A DNA stretch of 56,859 bases from contig NZ_JADQBY010000011.1 of the NCBI RefSeq assembly GCF_016278385.1, positions 1 to 56,859 on the forward strand, written 5' to 3'. Position 1 is the stretch's first letter; the number at the start of each line of letters is the position of its first letter. The position numbers and the translations under genes are program-made. The stretch is from Methanolobus sp. (lineage in GTDB: Archaea > Halobacteriota > Methanosarcinia > Methanosarcinales > Methanosarcinaceae). Below the pieces are notes generated by a model, which was not told the origin of the DNA, ran no database searches, and worked only from the letters and a program-made list of their open reading frames with translations. Of this stretch, positions 8,544 to 15,964 are shown in pieces.

Positions 8544-9596
8544 ATGAATAAAAACACAAGAGTATTTCATGTAAACGGAAAAGCTCATGAAGAGCAGATA
8601 CGTGAAGCTGCCCGGATATTGAAGGAAGGTGGGCTTGTTGCTTTCCCGACTGAAACAGTCTATGGGCTTGGGGCTGATGCTCTTAATGAAAAAGCTGTAA
8701 TGCAGATATTTGAGGCAAAGGGCAGGCCTGCTGATAATCCGCTTATAGTTCATGTAGATTCCAGGGAAAATTGCATGAAGCTTGTCAGAAACATACCAGA
8801 AAAAGCATTATTACTGATGGATGAATTCTGGCCAGGTCCTCTGACTATAATAATGAAAAGAAAGGAAATAGTTCCCGATGTTACTACGGGAGGACTGGAT
8901 ACTGTAGCGGTCAGAATTCCTGAGAATAGTGTTGCCATAGCATTAATAAAATATTCAGGGAAACCTATTGCTGCTCCCAGTGCTAATCTATCAGGAAAAC
9001 CTAGTCCTACAACTGCAGGTCATGTATTACGTGATCTTTCCGGAAGGATCGATGCAATCATTGACGGCGGGGACGTTACCATTGGGCTTGAATCTACAGT
9101 TATTGACATGACTTCTGAAGTTCCTGCAATATTAAGGCCTGGGAAAGTAAGTAAAGAAGAGATTGAGGGTTGCATTGGGGAAGTAAAAATAGGGTATGAT
9201 GACAAAGTTCACCCGGAAAGTGAAACTGTCCGCTCTCCCGGGATGAAATATACTCATTATTCTCCTGAATCTAATGTTGTTCTGGTTGAAGGAGAACATG
9301 ATCCAGTAGTTTCCAGAACAAAAGAACTGATTGCTGATTTTAATCTGAGAAATGCTAAAATAGGACTCTTGCTTACAGAAGAAAGTAGATCCAGCTTTCC
9401 GGGAATTTTATCATATTCCCTTGGTAATAAAAATGAACCTGAGCAGGCAGCAAAGAATTTATTTTTTGGACTTCGATATCTTGATGAACAAAAAGTTGAT
9501 ATTATAATTGTAGATGGCTCTTTCAGGAAGGATGGGATCGGAATGGCTGTTTTTAACAGGGTACGTAAGGCTGCTGATATGATAATTAAGGTATAG
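8544..9596 (+). CDS. sua5: L-threonylcarbamoyladenylate synthase (Sua5/YrdC family)
   Basis: The enzyme makes threonylcarbamoyl-AMP from threonine, bicarbonate and ATP, the first step of the t6A modification at position 37 of ANN-decoding tRNAs. The N-terminal YrdC domain (about residues 10-200) has AFPTETVYGLGAD, GRPADNPLIVHV, PGPLTIIMK and AAPSANLSGKPSPT. The linker SPGMKYTHYSPE near residue 228 and a C-terminal Sua5 domain bring the length to 350, normal for the long Sua5 type. It is transcribed alone or with the small membrane protein 7 bases downstream. Confidence 0.92.
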   Translation: MNKNTRVFHVNGKAHEEQIREAARILKEGGLVAFPTETVYGLGADALNEKAVMQIFEAKGRPADNPLIVHVDSRENCMKLVRNIPEKALLLMDEFWPGPLTIIMKRKEIVPDVTTGGLDTVAVRIPENSVAIALIKYSGKPIAAPSANLSGKPSPTTAGHVLRDLSGRIDAIIDGGDVTIGLESTVIDMTSEVPAILRPGKVSKEEIEGCIGEVKIGYDDKVHPESETVRSPGMKYTHYSPESNVVLVEGEHDPVVSRTKELIADFNLRNAKIGLLLTEESRSSFPGILSYSLGNKNEPEQAAKNLFFGLRYLDEQKVDIIIVDGSFRKDGIGMAVFNRVRKAADMIIKV

Positions 9597-9603
9597 TGAT
9601 TTT

Positions 9604-9831
9604 ATGAGTAATAACAAGAAACAGATCATCCACGAAAGGCAAAAGAATATTGCTATTATCCGCCGCAACAAACAACTGCTCAAGGTCAATGTATTGATTC
9701 TCAGTATAGGTCTTGCACTTTCTTACCTGGGATATGATGGCATAGGAGAACCTGTAATATGGCTAGGTATCATCATATTTGGTTACACGACGTTTACAAG
9801 TATGGTGGCTAAAAAGCAGTTAAAACAATAA
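9604..9831 (+). CDS. Small two-helix membrane protein
   Basis: This 75-residue protein has a positively charged N-terminus (KKQIIHERQKNIAIIRRNKQ) followed by two hydrophobic segments (VLILSIGLALSYLGY and VIWLGIIIFGYTTFTSM) and a short basic tail. It begins 7 bases after the Sua5 gene and is probably co-transcribed with it. No family is recognised and no function is proposed. Confidence 0.6.
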   Translation: MSNNKKQIIHERQKNIAIIRRNKQLLKVNVLILSIGLALSYLGYDGIGEPVIWLGIIIFGYTTFTSMVAKKQLKQ

Positions 9832-9942
9832 TTATAAACTAAAATTGTGTAATTTTGACTAATATGATTTACTAAACAATATTAAGCAAACGAGTTTAGG
9901 AAATTGCCATGTAACTGGGTTTATCATGTTGGAGTAAGAAGA

Positions 9943-10013
9943 CCACCGTTTTCAAACTCCCATTAAATCTGAGATTTAATGGGAGTTTCATTTCTTCGAA
10001 ATGAAACAGGTGG
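9943..10013 (+). repeat. Structured left region of the first TnpB element
   Basis: AAACTCCCATTAAATC (9954-9969) and its perfect complement (9973-9988) enclose a 3-base loop. GTTTCATTTC (9985-9994) pairs with GAAATGAAAC (9998-10007). The two stems share four bases, so they compete. An outer CCACC (9943-9947) can pair with GGTGG (10009-10013). A similar but shorter pair of competing stems precedes the second tnpB (22566-22594), so this is likely the element's left end. Nothing else coding is seen between 9832 and 10097. Confidence 0.5.
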
Positions 10014-10097
10014 ATGAATTACGTCTATTCTACAAAATATGTTTTTGTTTAACTTAACACAAGCCATACATGATGTTAAGCACATATAAAAGTGTGT

Positions 10098-11210
10098 ATG
10101 TCAAAAGCCTACAAATATAGAATGCATCCTACAAAAGAGCAGGAAGAAATGTTCTTTCAACACTTCGGTTCATGTAGGTTTGTCTATAATTGGGTTTTAG
10201 AGCAGAAAATAAAAACCTATGAACAGGACGGAAAATCAGTATCTAGGTTCACTTTGAATACTATGATAACAAAGTTGAAAGAAGAACACGAATGGTTGAA
10301 GGATATTAATTCACAATCATTGCAGGGTGCTACACTTAACCTTGAAAATGCATTCACTAAGTTTTTCAGAGAGAAGAAAGGATTTCCAAAATTCAAATCA
10401 CGTAGGAATCCAGTACAATCCTTTTCAGTTCCACAATTCTATAAAATGAATTACGATAATAACAAAGTAAAATTACCTAAAATTGGATGGATAAATACAA
10501 AAATACATCGTAGATTTACTGGAATCGGAAAAACTGCCAATGTATCCAGAACACCGACTGGAAAATTCTATATAAGTATTCTTGTTGATGATGAACAGGA
10601 GCTGCCTGTTAAACCCATCTTTAACGAAAAAGTGACTGTTGGTATTGATGTAGGTATCAAAGACTTTGCAGTTCTCTCCAACGGGGAGAAAATAGAGAAT
10701 CCTAAATATCTCAGACATTCAACGAAAAGCCTTGCATTTCTTCAAAGAAGATTATCAAAAAAACAAAAAGGTTCAAAGAACAAGGCAAAGGCTAGATTCG
10801 CAGTATCAAAACTTCATGAGAAAATAAGTAATCAACGACATGATTTTCAACATACGTTATCCACTAAGCTCATAAGCGAGAATCAAGCGGTAGCATTGGA
10901 AACTTTAAACATTAGCGGTATGTTAAAAAATCATTGTCTTGCACAAAGCATAGTAGATGCTTCATGGAGTTCTTTCGTAAATAAACTTGAATATAAAGTC
11001 GAATGGTATGGAAAAACCATTCTTCGTATTGGTCAATTTGAGCCATCTACAAAAATCTGTAATGTGTGCGGATTTCATAACGGAAAATTAACACTTGCAG
11101 ACAGAGAATGGAAATGTCCTGATTGTAATACCAATCATAACAGAGATATTAATGCCGCTATCAATATCAAAAAATTTGCTCTTAATAAGCAAAACTTAAT
11201 CGGAATTTAG
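10098..11210 (+). CDS. tnpB: TnpB, RNA-guided nuclease of an IS605-type element
   Basis: The product has 370 residues from the ATG at 10098 (an in-frame GTG lies two codons upstream). The N-terminus AYKYRMHPTKEQEE is typical of the family. The RuvC catalytic residues are all present: Asp in GIDVG (about residue 184), Glu in VALETLNISGML, and Asp in NRDINAAI. A zinc finger (CNVCGFHNG ... CPDC) lies between the last two. TnpB is a programmable DNA nuclease that uses an omega-RNA made from the right end of its own element and helps the element persist. No tnpA transposase is beside it, so it is of the TnpB-only (IS1341) type. Intact and probably functional. Confidence 0.93.
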   Translation: MSKAYKYRMHPTKEQEEMFFQHFGSCRFVYNWVLEQKIKTYEQDGKSVSRFTLNTMITKLKEEHEWLKDINSQSLQGATLNLENAFTKFFREKKGFPKFKSRRNPVQSFSVPQFYKMNYDNNKVKLPKIGWINTKIHRRFTGIGKTANVSRTPTGKFYISILVDDEQELPVKPIFNEKVTVGIDVGIKDFAVLSNGEKIENPKYLRHSTKSLAFLQRRLSKKQKGSKNKAKARFAVSKLHEKISNQRHDFQHTLSTKLISENQAVALETLNISGMLKNHCLAQSIVDASWSSFVNKLEYKVEWYGKTILRIGQFEPSTKICNVCGFHNGKLTLADREWKCPDCNTNHNRDINAAINIKKFALNKQNLIGI

Positions 11211-11304
11211 CACCGTAGGAACTACGGAAAGAGCTTGTGGACTTACTGACAGTGGTTAGGAGAATGAAGCAGGAAGCCACCCTATTCATAGGATGGTAGT
11301 TCAC
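11205..11304 (+). ncRNA. Omega-RNA scaffold / right end of the first TnpB element
   Basis: After the tnpB stop the sequence GAAAGAGCTTGTGGACTT, then GAATGAAGCAGGAAGCC, a hairpin (CCACCCTA with TAGGATGG) and GTAGTTCAC is shared with the second element (23794-23887) and the fragment at the window start. By analogy with studied TnpB systems this is the 3' part of the guide RNA, which begins inside the tnpB frame. The guide would be the bases from 11305 onward, starting ATCTTTACATGGTATT. Confidence 0.7.
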
Positions 11305-11441
11305 ATCTTTACATGGTATTGAATTTAATGCTATTTTTTCAAATCTCAATAACTTTTTAACCGATAACCCATATAATAAAGCAAGATTTTCATGAACTTT
11401 AAGTGTCATGGATGTTGATATCATAAAAAGGAGGCCATATT

Positions 11442-12188
11442 ATGCTGGAGATCAATAATCTAACAGTTGAAATCGGCGGCCGAAGGATACTGAAAGGTGT
11501 CGACCTTAATGTCGAAGCCGGTTACACTAATGTTCTTTTCGGACCAAACGGAGCAGGTAAATCTGCACTTCTGATGACCTTGATGGGTTTTAGCGGTTAT
11601 AATGTTGTAGAAGGAGAAATTATTTTCAAAGGAGAAGACATAACCAACATGTCGGTCTATGAAAGGGCGCAGATGGGTATGGGTATCATGACGCAGAGAC
11701 CTCCTAATATGAGCGGTGTCAAACTTTATGACCTCCTGAATGTGATTTCAAATGACATGAAAGATACGGAAGTTCTTGCTGAAACCCTGGATATGGTCAG
11801 GTTCTTTGAAAGGGATGTCAATGTAGGTTTCTCCGGTGGGGAGATCAAGAGATCAGAGCTTCTCCAGCTTTCTGCACAGAATCCGGATTTTATTCTTCTT
11901 GATGAACCAGAGTCTGGTGTTGACCTTGTAAGCATTGAACAGATTGGTAATACCATCAATGAACTCCTGCAGAAAGACTGTAAATGTGCAGGCGACAGGT
12001 GTAAAAATGGCAAATCTGCATTGGTTATCACACATACAGGTCAGGTCATGGACTATATCCAGGCTGATAGAGGATACATTCTATGTAACGGAACAGTCAT
12101 GTGTTCAGGAAACCCCCGTGAAATGCTGACAGAGATAAAGGAACAGGGATATGAGGAGTGTATCAAATGCAAGCTGATGAAGATATGA
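11442..12188 (+). CDS. sufC: SufC-type ABC ATPase for Fe-S cluster assembly
   Basis: The 248-residue ATPase has Walker A GPNGAGKS (residues 34-41), the signature FSGGEIKR, Walker B FILLDEPESG and the switch histidine in ITHTGQ. It drives the SufB scaffold that builds iron-sulfur clusters in the cytoplasm. It differs from bacterial SufC in a cysteine-rich insertion (KDCKCAGDRCKNGK) between Walker B and the switch, plus a C-terminal ECIKC. Such cysteines are typical of the minimal SufCB pairs of methanogens (also called SmsCB). The gene follows GGAGG at a good spacing and overlaps sufB by 22 bases. Confidence 0.9.
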   Translation: MLEINNLTVEIGGRRILKGVDLNVEAGYTNVLFGPNGAGKSALLMTLMGFSGYNVVEGEIIFKGEDITNMSVYERAQMGMGIMTQRPPNMSGVKLYDLLNVISNDMKDTEVLAETLDMVRFFERDVNVGFSGGEIKRSELLQLSAQNPDFILLDEPESGVDLVSIEQIGNTINELLQKDCKCAGDRCKNGKSALVITHTGQVMDYIQADRGYILCNGTVMCSGNPREMLTEIKEQGYEECIKCKLMKI

Positions 12189-13390
12189 GGAAGAGGGCAG
12201 AAGCAGCTCTTAAGAAGACTGCCGAATACGGTGAGGATTTCGATCTTGATGAATACGGGCTTGCATCTGAGGAAGCAGAACAAACTGCTGATCTCGAAGA
12301 ACTCAGCGAAGAAGATCAGAGAACACTCCTGAATGTGGGATTCACACCTTCCGAAGATAACAGGGCTGGCAGTTTCATTATGCTTAACAATGCTGTTACG
12401 CATTCATCCCTGCGTGACAAGGATGTTGTGGAACTGATGTCTCTGCGTGATGCTATGAAAACTCATGAATGGGTTAAGGATTATTCATGGAAGCTTGTGA
12501 AGCCTGATACGGATAAGTATACTGCAATGAGTTATCTGCAGGATGCAAACGGTTATTTCATCAGGGCTCCTGCAGGCAAGAAATCAAAGATGCCTGTGCA
12601 GACATGCCTGCTCATAGGTTCAAAGGATGTATCCCAAACTGTTCACAATATTGTTATTGTTGAAGAGGGAGCTGAACTTGATGTTATTACAGGTTGCTCT
12701 ACAAAACATGGTATCGAAAAGGGTCTTCATCTTGGTATCTCCGAAATGTATGTGAAAAAGGGTGCAACACTTAATTTCACAATGATACACAACTGGGGTG
12801 AAGAGATAGGCGTCAGACCAAGAACTGTTGTCCATGTGGAAGAAGGTGGCTCATACATCAGTAACTATATAACCCTGAAACCGGTGAAATCAGTTCAGGC
12901 ATATCCGACCGTTCTCCTTGAAGGCAAGGGTGCCTTTACAAGGTTGAATACTATAGCTGTGGCACATCCGGGTTCAGAGCTTGACCTTGGAAGCAGGGTG
13001 ATATTTAATGCAGAGGACACTAAGGCTGAGCTTATATCCAGGACAATTACCACAGGTGGCAAGGCTATTGCCCGTGGTGAGATGATAGGCAACGCAAATA
13101 ATGCCAAAGGACATCTTGAATGCCACGGACTTGTGCTTGGTGGCGGAATGCAGAGGGCCATTCCTATTCTAGAGGCAAATGTTGAGGATATCGAACTGTC
13201 ACACGAGGCTGCTGTGGGAAGAATTGCACGGGAGCAGATCGAATATCTAATGGCAAGAGGTCTTGCTGAAGAAGATGCTGTGGGCATGATTGTAAGAGGC
13301 TTCCTTGATGTTGGTATACAGGGCATTCCAGATGAGCTGAAAGCTGATATCGATGCTACAATTGCAAAGATTGGAGAGAATGCGATCTGA
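12167..13390 (+). CDS. sufB: SufB-type Fe-S cluster scaffold protein
   Basis: The product has 407 residues when started at ATG 12167, which has GGAG six bases upstream inside sufC; GTG 12158 and ATG 12185 are alternatives. The acidic N-terminus is followed by the SufB/SufD beta-helix core, with landmarks such as VEEGAELDVITGC, HVEEGGSYISNYITLKP and LSHEAAVGRIAREQIEYL. It forms the SufBC complex on which Fe-S clusters are made. No sufD, sufS or sufE lies nearby, as expected for the reduced methanogen system, in which sulfide can be the sulfur source. Confidence 0.9.
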   Translation: MQADEDMRKRAEAALKKTAEYGEDFDLDEYGLASEEAEQTADLEELSEEDQRTLLNVGFTPSEDNRAGSFIMLNNAVTHSSLRDKDVVELMSLRDAMKTHEWVKDYSWKLVKPDTDKYTAMSYLQDANGYFIRAPAGKKSKMPVQTCLLIGSKDVSQTVHNIVIVEEGAELDVITGCSTKHGIEKGLHLGISEMYVKKGATLNFTMIHNWGEEIGVRPRTVVHVEEGGSYISNYITLKPVKSVQAYPTVLLEGKGAFTRLNTIAVAHPGSELDLGSRVIFNAEDTKAELISRTITTGGKAIARGEMIGNANNAKGHLECHGLVLGGGMQRAIPILEANVEDIELSHEAAVGRIAREQIEYLMARGLAEEDAVGMIVRGFLDVGIQGIPDELKADIDATIAKIGENAI

Positions 13391-13446
13391 TATTAATCTC
13401 AAATTTTATTTATTTTAATAACAAACAATTATCTGAGGGAGAATGA

Positions 13447-14328
13447 ATGAATCAAAAATATGCAGCAATATTTCTTGTTGTTATTATGTTAATGTCTGTT
13501 TTTTCATACTTCGTTGCCAGCTTTATAGGAGATTCCAACAACGATGATGTAAATAATGGTACACAAGACATGACTGACCTGCAGACACAACTGGCAAACG
13601 CACCAAAATTTGATACGATTGCAGGAACACACTTTAATTCCACTATGAGCTCTGTTTCAGACGGACTTGCGTTCAGTCCGGATGGTATGGAATATGCTAT
13701 ATACAATGATTATTCTAGGACGTACGGGACACCGCTTCAGGATTATAATGTGAGTGACCTGTACATGTATTACAATACAATGACAGTCAGCAGGTTCTCA
13801 GCATATAACATCACAGGTAATTATGGATTTGAAGCACACATGTTAAACCCTGAGGTTGTGAACTTTAATTATACAATAACTGATTCTTACAATGGTTACT
13901 CTCTTATGTTCAGGGGTACAGGCATTTATAGTGTAATTGGAACTCCAGCACTTATAAGTGACAGGGATACTATTGAGGATGTTATAGATGTTGCATCAGG
14001 CACAAGTCCTGCATCGGATGATTTCACTGAAATACTGAGTTATGTGGATTCAGGAGCTGAATACCAGATAGTGACCTCTACAGATCCACTTGCAGACCAG
14101 CATTACATAGAGTACAGAAATATGGATGATGGGAACTACTCCAGGACTGAGATATTCCTTAATCCACAGGACAGTACGGTTGCTACTATTTCAGGACTTG
14201 AAGCTAATAGTACTGAAAGAGGTCTGACCTACAATACCAGTACATTTGAAGATGGAAAGATTGTAAAGGTTGTTGTCACAACCAATACAACAAATTTCAT
14301 AAATCTTGTAACAGAACAGTACTATTAA
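13447..14328 (+). CDS. Signal-anchored extracytoplasmic protein, unknown function
   Basis: The 293-residue protein starts with a hydrophobic anchor (IFLVVIMLMSVFSYFVASFI) right after a short basic N-terminus. The rest is hydrophilic and rich in N-x-S/T sites, consistent with a glycosylated cell-surface domain outside the membrane. No cysteine follows the anchor, so it is not a lipoprotein. I do not recognise the family. A GAGGGAG ribosome site precedes the start, and a strong hairpin terminator follows within 10 bases, so it is probably a single-gene unit. Confidence 0.7.
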   Translation: MNQKYAAIFLVVIMLMSVFSYFVASFIGDSNNDDVNNGTQDMTDLQTQLANAPKFDTIAGTHFNSTMSSVSDGLAFSPDGMEYAIYNDYSRTYGTPLQDYNVSDLYMYYNTMTVSRFSAYNITGNYGFEAHMLNPEVVNFNYTITDSYNGYSLMFRGTGIYSVIGTPALISDRDTIEDVIDVASGTSPASDDFTEILSYVDSGAEYQIVTSTDPLADQHYIEYRNMDDGNYSRTEIFLNPQDSTVATISGLEANSTERGLTYNTSTFEDGKIVKVVVTTNTTNFINLVTEQYY

Positions 14329-14333
14329 ATAAG

Positions 14334-14360
14334 AGATGAGATACGCTCTCATCTTTTTTG
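14334..14360 (+). terminator. Hairpin terminator
   Basis: AGATGAGA (14334-14341) and TCTCATCT (14347-14354) form a perfect 8-bp stem around TACGC, followed directly by a T run. It ends the gene at 13447. Confidence 0.8.
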
Positions 14361-14532
14361 TTTTTCCTGCCACAAGGTTTATACCTGAACAGGTTATTGA
14401 ATGACTCCAATTGCGTATTCTGCAATATCTTATAGATGCAAATACAGTAATTTACAGCCGTTACTTTGGCATATAACTTTGTGTCAGTGAATTTATTGAT
14501 AAACATTGTTACAATCGTAATTGGTCAAATTA

Positions 14533-14600
14533 GCCGGTGTTTCCGGCATACAATGAATAATGAAAAACCATGAGTACACAGCCATGGTTTCGAAGGAGAA
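14533..14600 (+). promoter_or_regulatory. Structured leader of the L7Ae operon
   Basis: Two perfect hairpins precede the L7Ae start: GCCGG/CCGGC (14533-14547), and AAACCATG (14565-14572) with CATGGTTT (14583-14590). The second ends beside the ribosome site AAGGAG (14593-14598). L7Ae binds K-turns and is known to repress its own mRNA in some archaea, so this stem is a candidate target. I cannot show a clean tandem G-A K-turn in it. The rest of 14361-14606 shows no gene. Confidence 0.4.
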
Positions 14601-14606
14601 AATAAT

Positions 14607-14963
14607 ATGGCAGCTAAATTTGATGTTCCAGAAGAACTCGTTAATAAAGCACTCGAGAGTGTTGAACTTGCAAGAGACACAGGCAAATTGAAGAAGGGAA
14701 TCAATGAAGTGACAAAAGCTATAGAGAGAGGCATTACAAAGCTTGCAGTAATTGCAGAAGATGTCGATCCTGCTGAAGTCATTGCACACATTGCACCTCT
14801 CTGTGAAGAGAAGAACACTGCATACATTTATGTGAAGGAGCAGAAAGAGCTCGGTGCAGCTTGTGGAATCGGTGTTGCTTGCTCAGCTGTCGCTATTATT
14901 GACGCTGGTAAGGGCGGAGAACTTGTTGAAGACATTGCACAGAAAGTAAGTGCACTTAAATAA
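14607..14963 (+). CDS. rpl7ae: Ribosomal protein L7Ae
   Basis: This 118-residue protein has the canonical L7Ae/L30e fold, with [27 protein letters not shown] as hallmark of the K-turn-binding surface (Asn-Glu and Lys contacts). It is a large-subunit protein and also a core part of box C/D and H/ACA RNPs and of RNase P in archaea. It opens the cluster L7Ae, S28e, L24e, Ndk, aIF5B and S6e and has a strong AAGGAG ribosome site. Confidence 0.96.
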   Translation: MAAKFDVPEELVNKALESVELARDTGKLKKGINEVTKAIERGITKLAVIAEDVDPAEVIAHIAPLCEEKNTAYIYVKEQKELGAACGIGVACSAVAIIDAGKGGELVEDIAQKVSALK

Positions 14964-14985
14964 TTCAGATACGTGAGGTATCGCT

Positions 14986-15201
14986 ATGGCAGATGAAGAT
15001 ACAGGCTATGCGGCTGAGGTCATCGATGTTATCGGTAATACCGGTATGCATGGTGAAGCCAGCCAGATCCAGTGCCGCGTGCTTGAAGGGCGCGATAAGG
15101 GCCGTATAATCACCCGTAATTGTGTTGGTCCTATAAGAATCGGTGACATCATGATGTTGATCGAAACTTCCAGAGAGGCCAAGAAACTTACTACCAGATG
15201 A
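14986..15201 (+). CDS. rps28e: Ribosomal protein S28e
   Basis: This 71-residue small-subunit protein has the S28e signature [16 protein letters not shown] and the tail ETSREAKKL. Its place between L7Ae and L24e is the classic euryarchaeal order. The start has the ribosome site GTGAGGT in the 22-base gap after L7Ae. Confidence 0.97.
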   Translation: MADEDTGYAAEVIDVIGNTGMHGEASQIQCRVLEGRDKGRIITRNCVGPIRIGDIMMLIETSREAKKLTTR

Positions 15202-15211
15202 GGTGACTAGA

Positions 15212-15400
15212 ATGGAACAAAGGAAATGTTCTTTTTGCGGTGAATTCCTTGAGCCAGGAACAGGTAAGCTCTTTGTAAAGAAAGATGGTTCTACCTATTA
15301 TTTCTGCTCATCAAAATGTGAAAGCAATTTCAAACTTGGAAGATTACCAAGGCGTACAGTCTGGACCGAACAGGGCAGAATATACTTGAAGAAAGCATAA
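15212..15400 (+). CDS. rpl24e: Ribosomal protein L24e
   Basis: This 62-residue zinc-finger ribosomal protein has [13 protein letters not shown] and [10 protein letters not shown] supplying the four zinc cysteines. The ATG at 15212 is chosen over the GTG at 15203 because the latter lies in the GAGGTGA ribosome site and the family normally begins M-E-x-R-x-C. It lies 10 bases after S28e. Confidence 0.96.
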   Translation: MEQRKCSFCGEFLEPGTGKLFVKKDGSTYYFCSSKCESNFKLGRLPRRTVWTEQGRIYLKKA

Positions 15401-15413
15401 TTGGGTGTTCTCA

Positions 15414-15863
15414 ATGGAACAGACATATATTATGATCAAACCCGACGCATTACAGCGTAGTTTGATGGGCGAGATCATTTCAAGAATAGAGAAACGTGGT
15501 CTCAAGATCGCAGCCATGAGACTTGGTGTCATGAGTGAGGAGAGTGCAAAAGAGCACTACAAAGAACATGCTGAAAGGCCTTTCTTTGCTTCACTTATTG
15601 AGTATGTGACATCCGGTCCATCAGTATCCCTGGTTGTGGAAGGAAAGAATTCTATTGCTATTATGCGTGCAGTGAACGGTGCAACAAATCCTGTAGATGC
15701 CCTTCCGGGTACCATTAGGGGTGACTTTGCAATCGAGACTGGCAGGAATGTAGTACATGCTTCCGATTCAACAGAATCCGCACAGCGTGAGATAGCTATC
15801 CACTTCAAGGATTCAGAAATAGTTAACTATTCAAAGATCGATGAGGTATGTCTCTACGAGTAA
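15414..15863 (+). CDS. ndk: Nucleoside diphosphate kinase
   Basis: The product has 149 residues from ATG 15414; a GTG three codons upstream overlaps the ribosome site. The enzyme transfers the gamma phosphate of ATP to other NDPs through a phosphohistidine. The active-site motif is NVVHASDS, with TYIMIKPDALQR at the N-terminus and GTIRGDFA in the nucleotide-binding loop. It sits in the usual archaeal place between L24e and aIF5B. Confidence 0.96.
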   Translation: MEQTYIMIKPDALQRSLMGEIISRIEKRGLKIAAMRLGVMSEESAKEHYKEHAERPFFASLIEYVTSGPSVSLVVEGKNSIAIMRAVNGATNPVDALPGTIRGDFAIETGRNVVHASDSTESAQREIAIHFKDSEIVNYSKIDEVCLYE

Positions 15864-15876
15864 GTAGGGACATTCG

Positions 15877-15919
15877 GGATATTTGTAATTGATTACAAAT
15901 ATCCTGGTATCCTTTACCA
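15877..15919. promoter_or_regulatory. Long palindrome between ndk and infB
   Basis: GGATATTTGTAAT (15877-15889) and ATTACAAATATCC (15892-15904) form a perfect 13-bp dyad with only two bases between. A second small hairpin, TGGTA/TACCA (15905-15919), follows at once. No T run follows. The two-base spacer is too short for an ideal RNA loop but suits a dimeric protein site; as RNA it would open to a 4-6 base loop. Confidence 0.5.
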
Positions 15920-15964
15920 CAAATTATTTTCCAATCAGTTAAATATCTCTGAAGAGGCTTGTGC

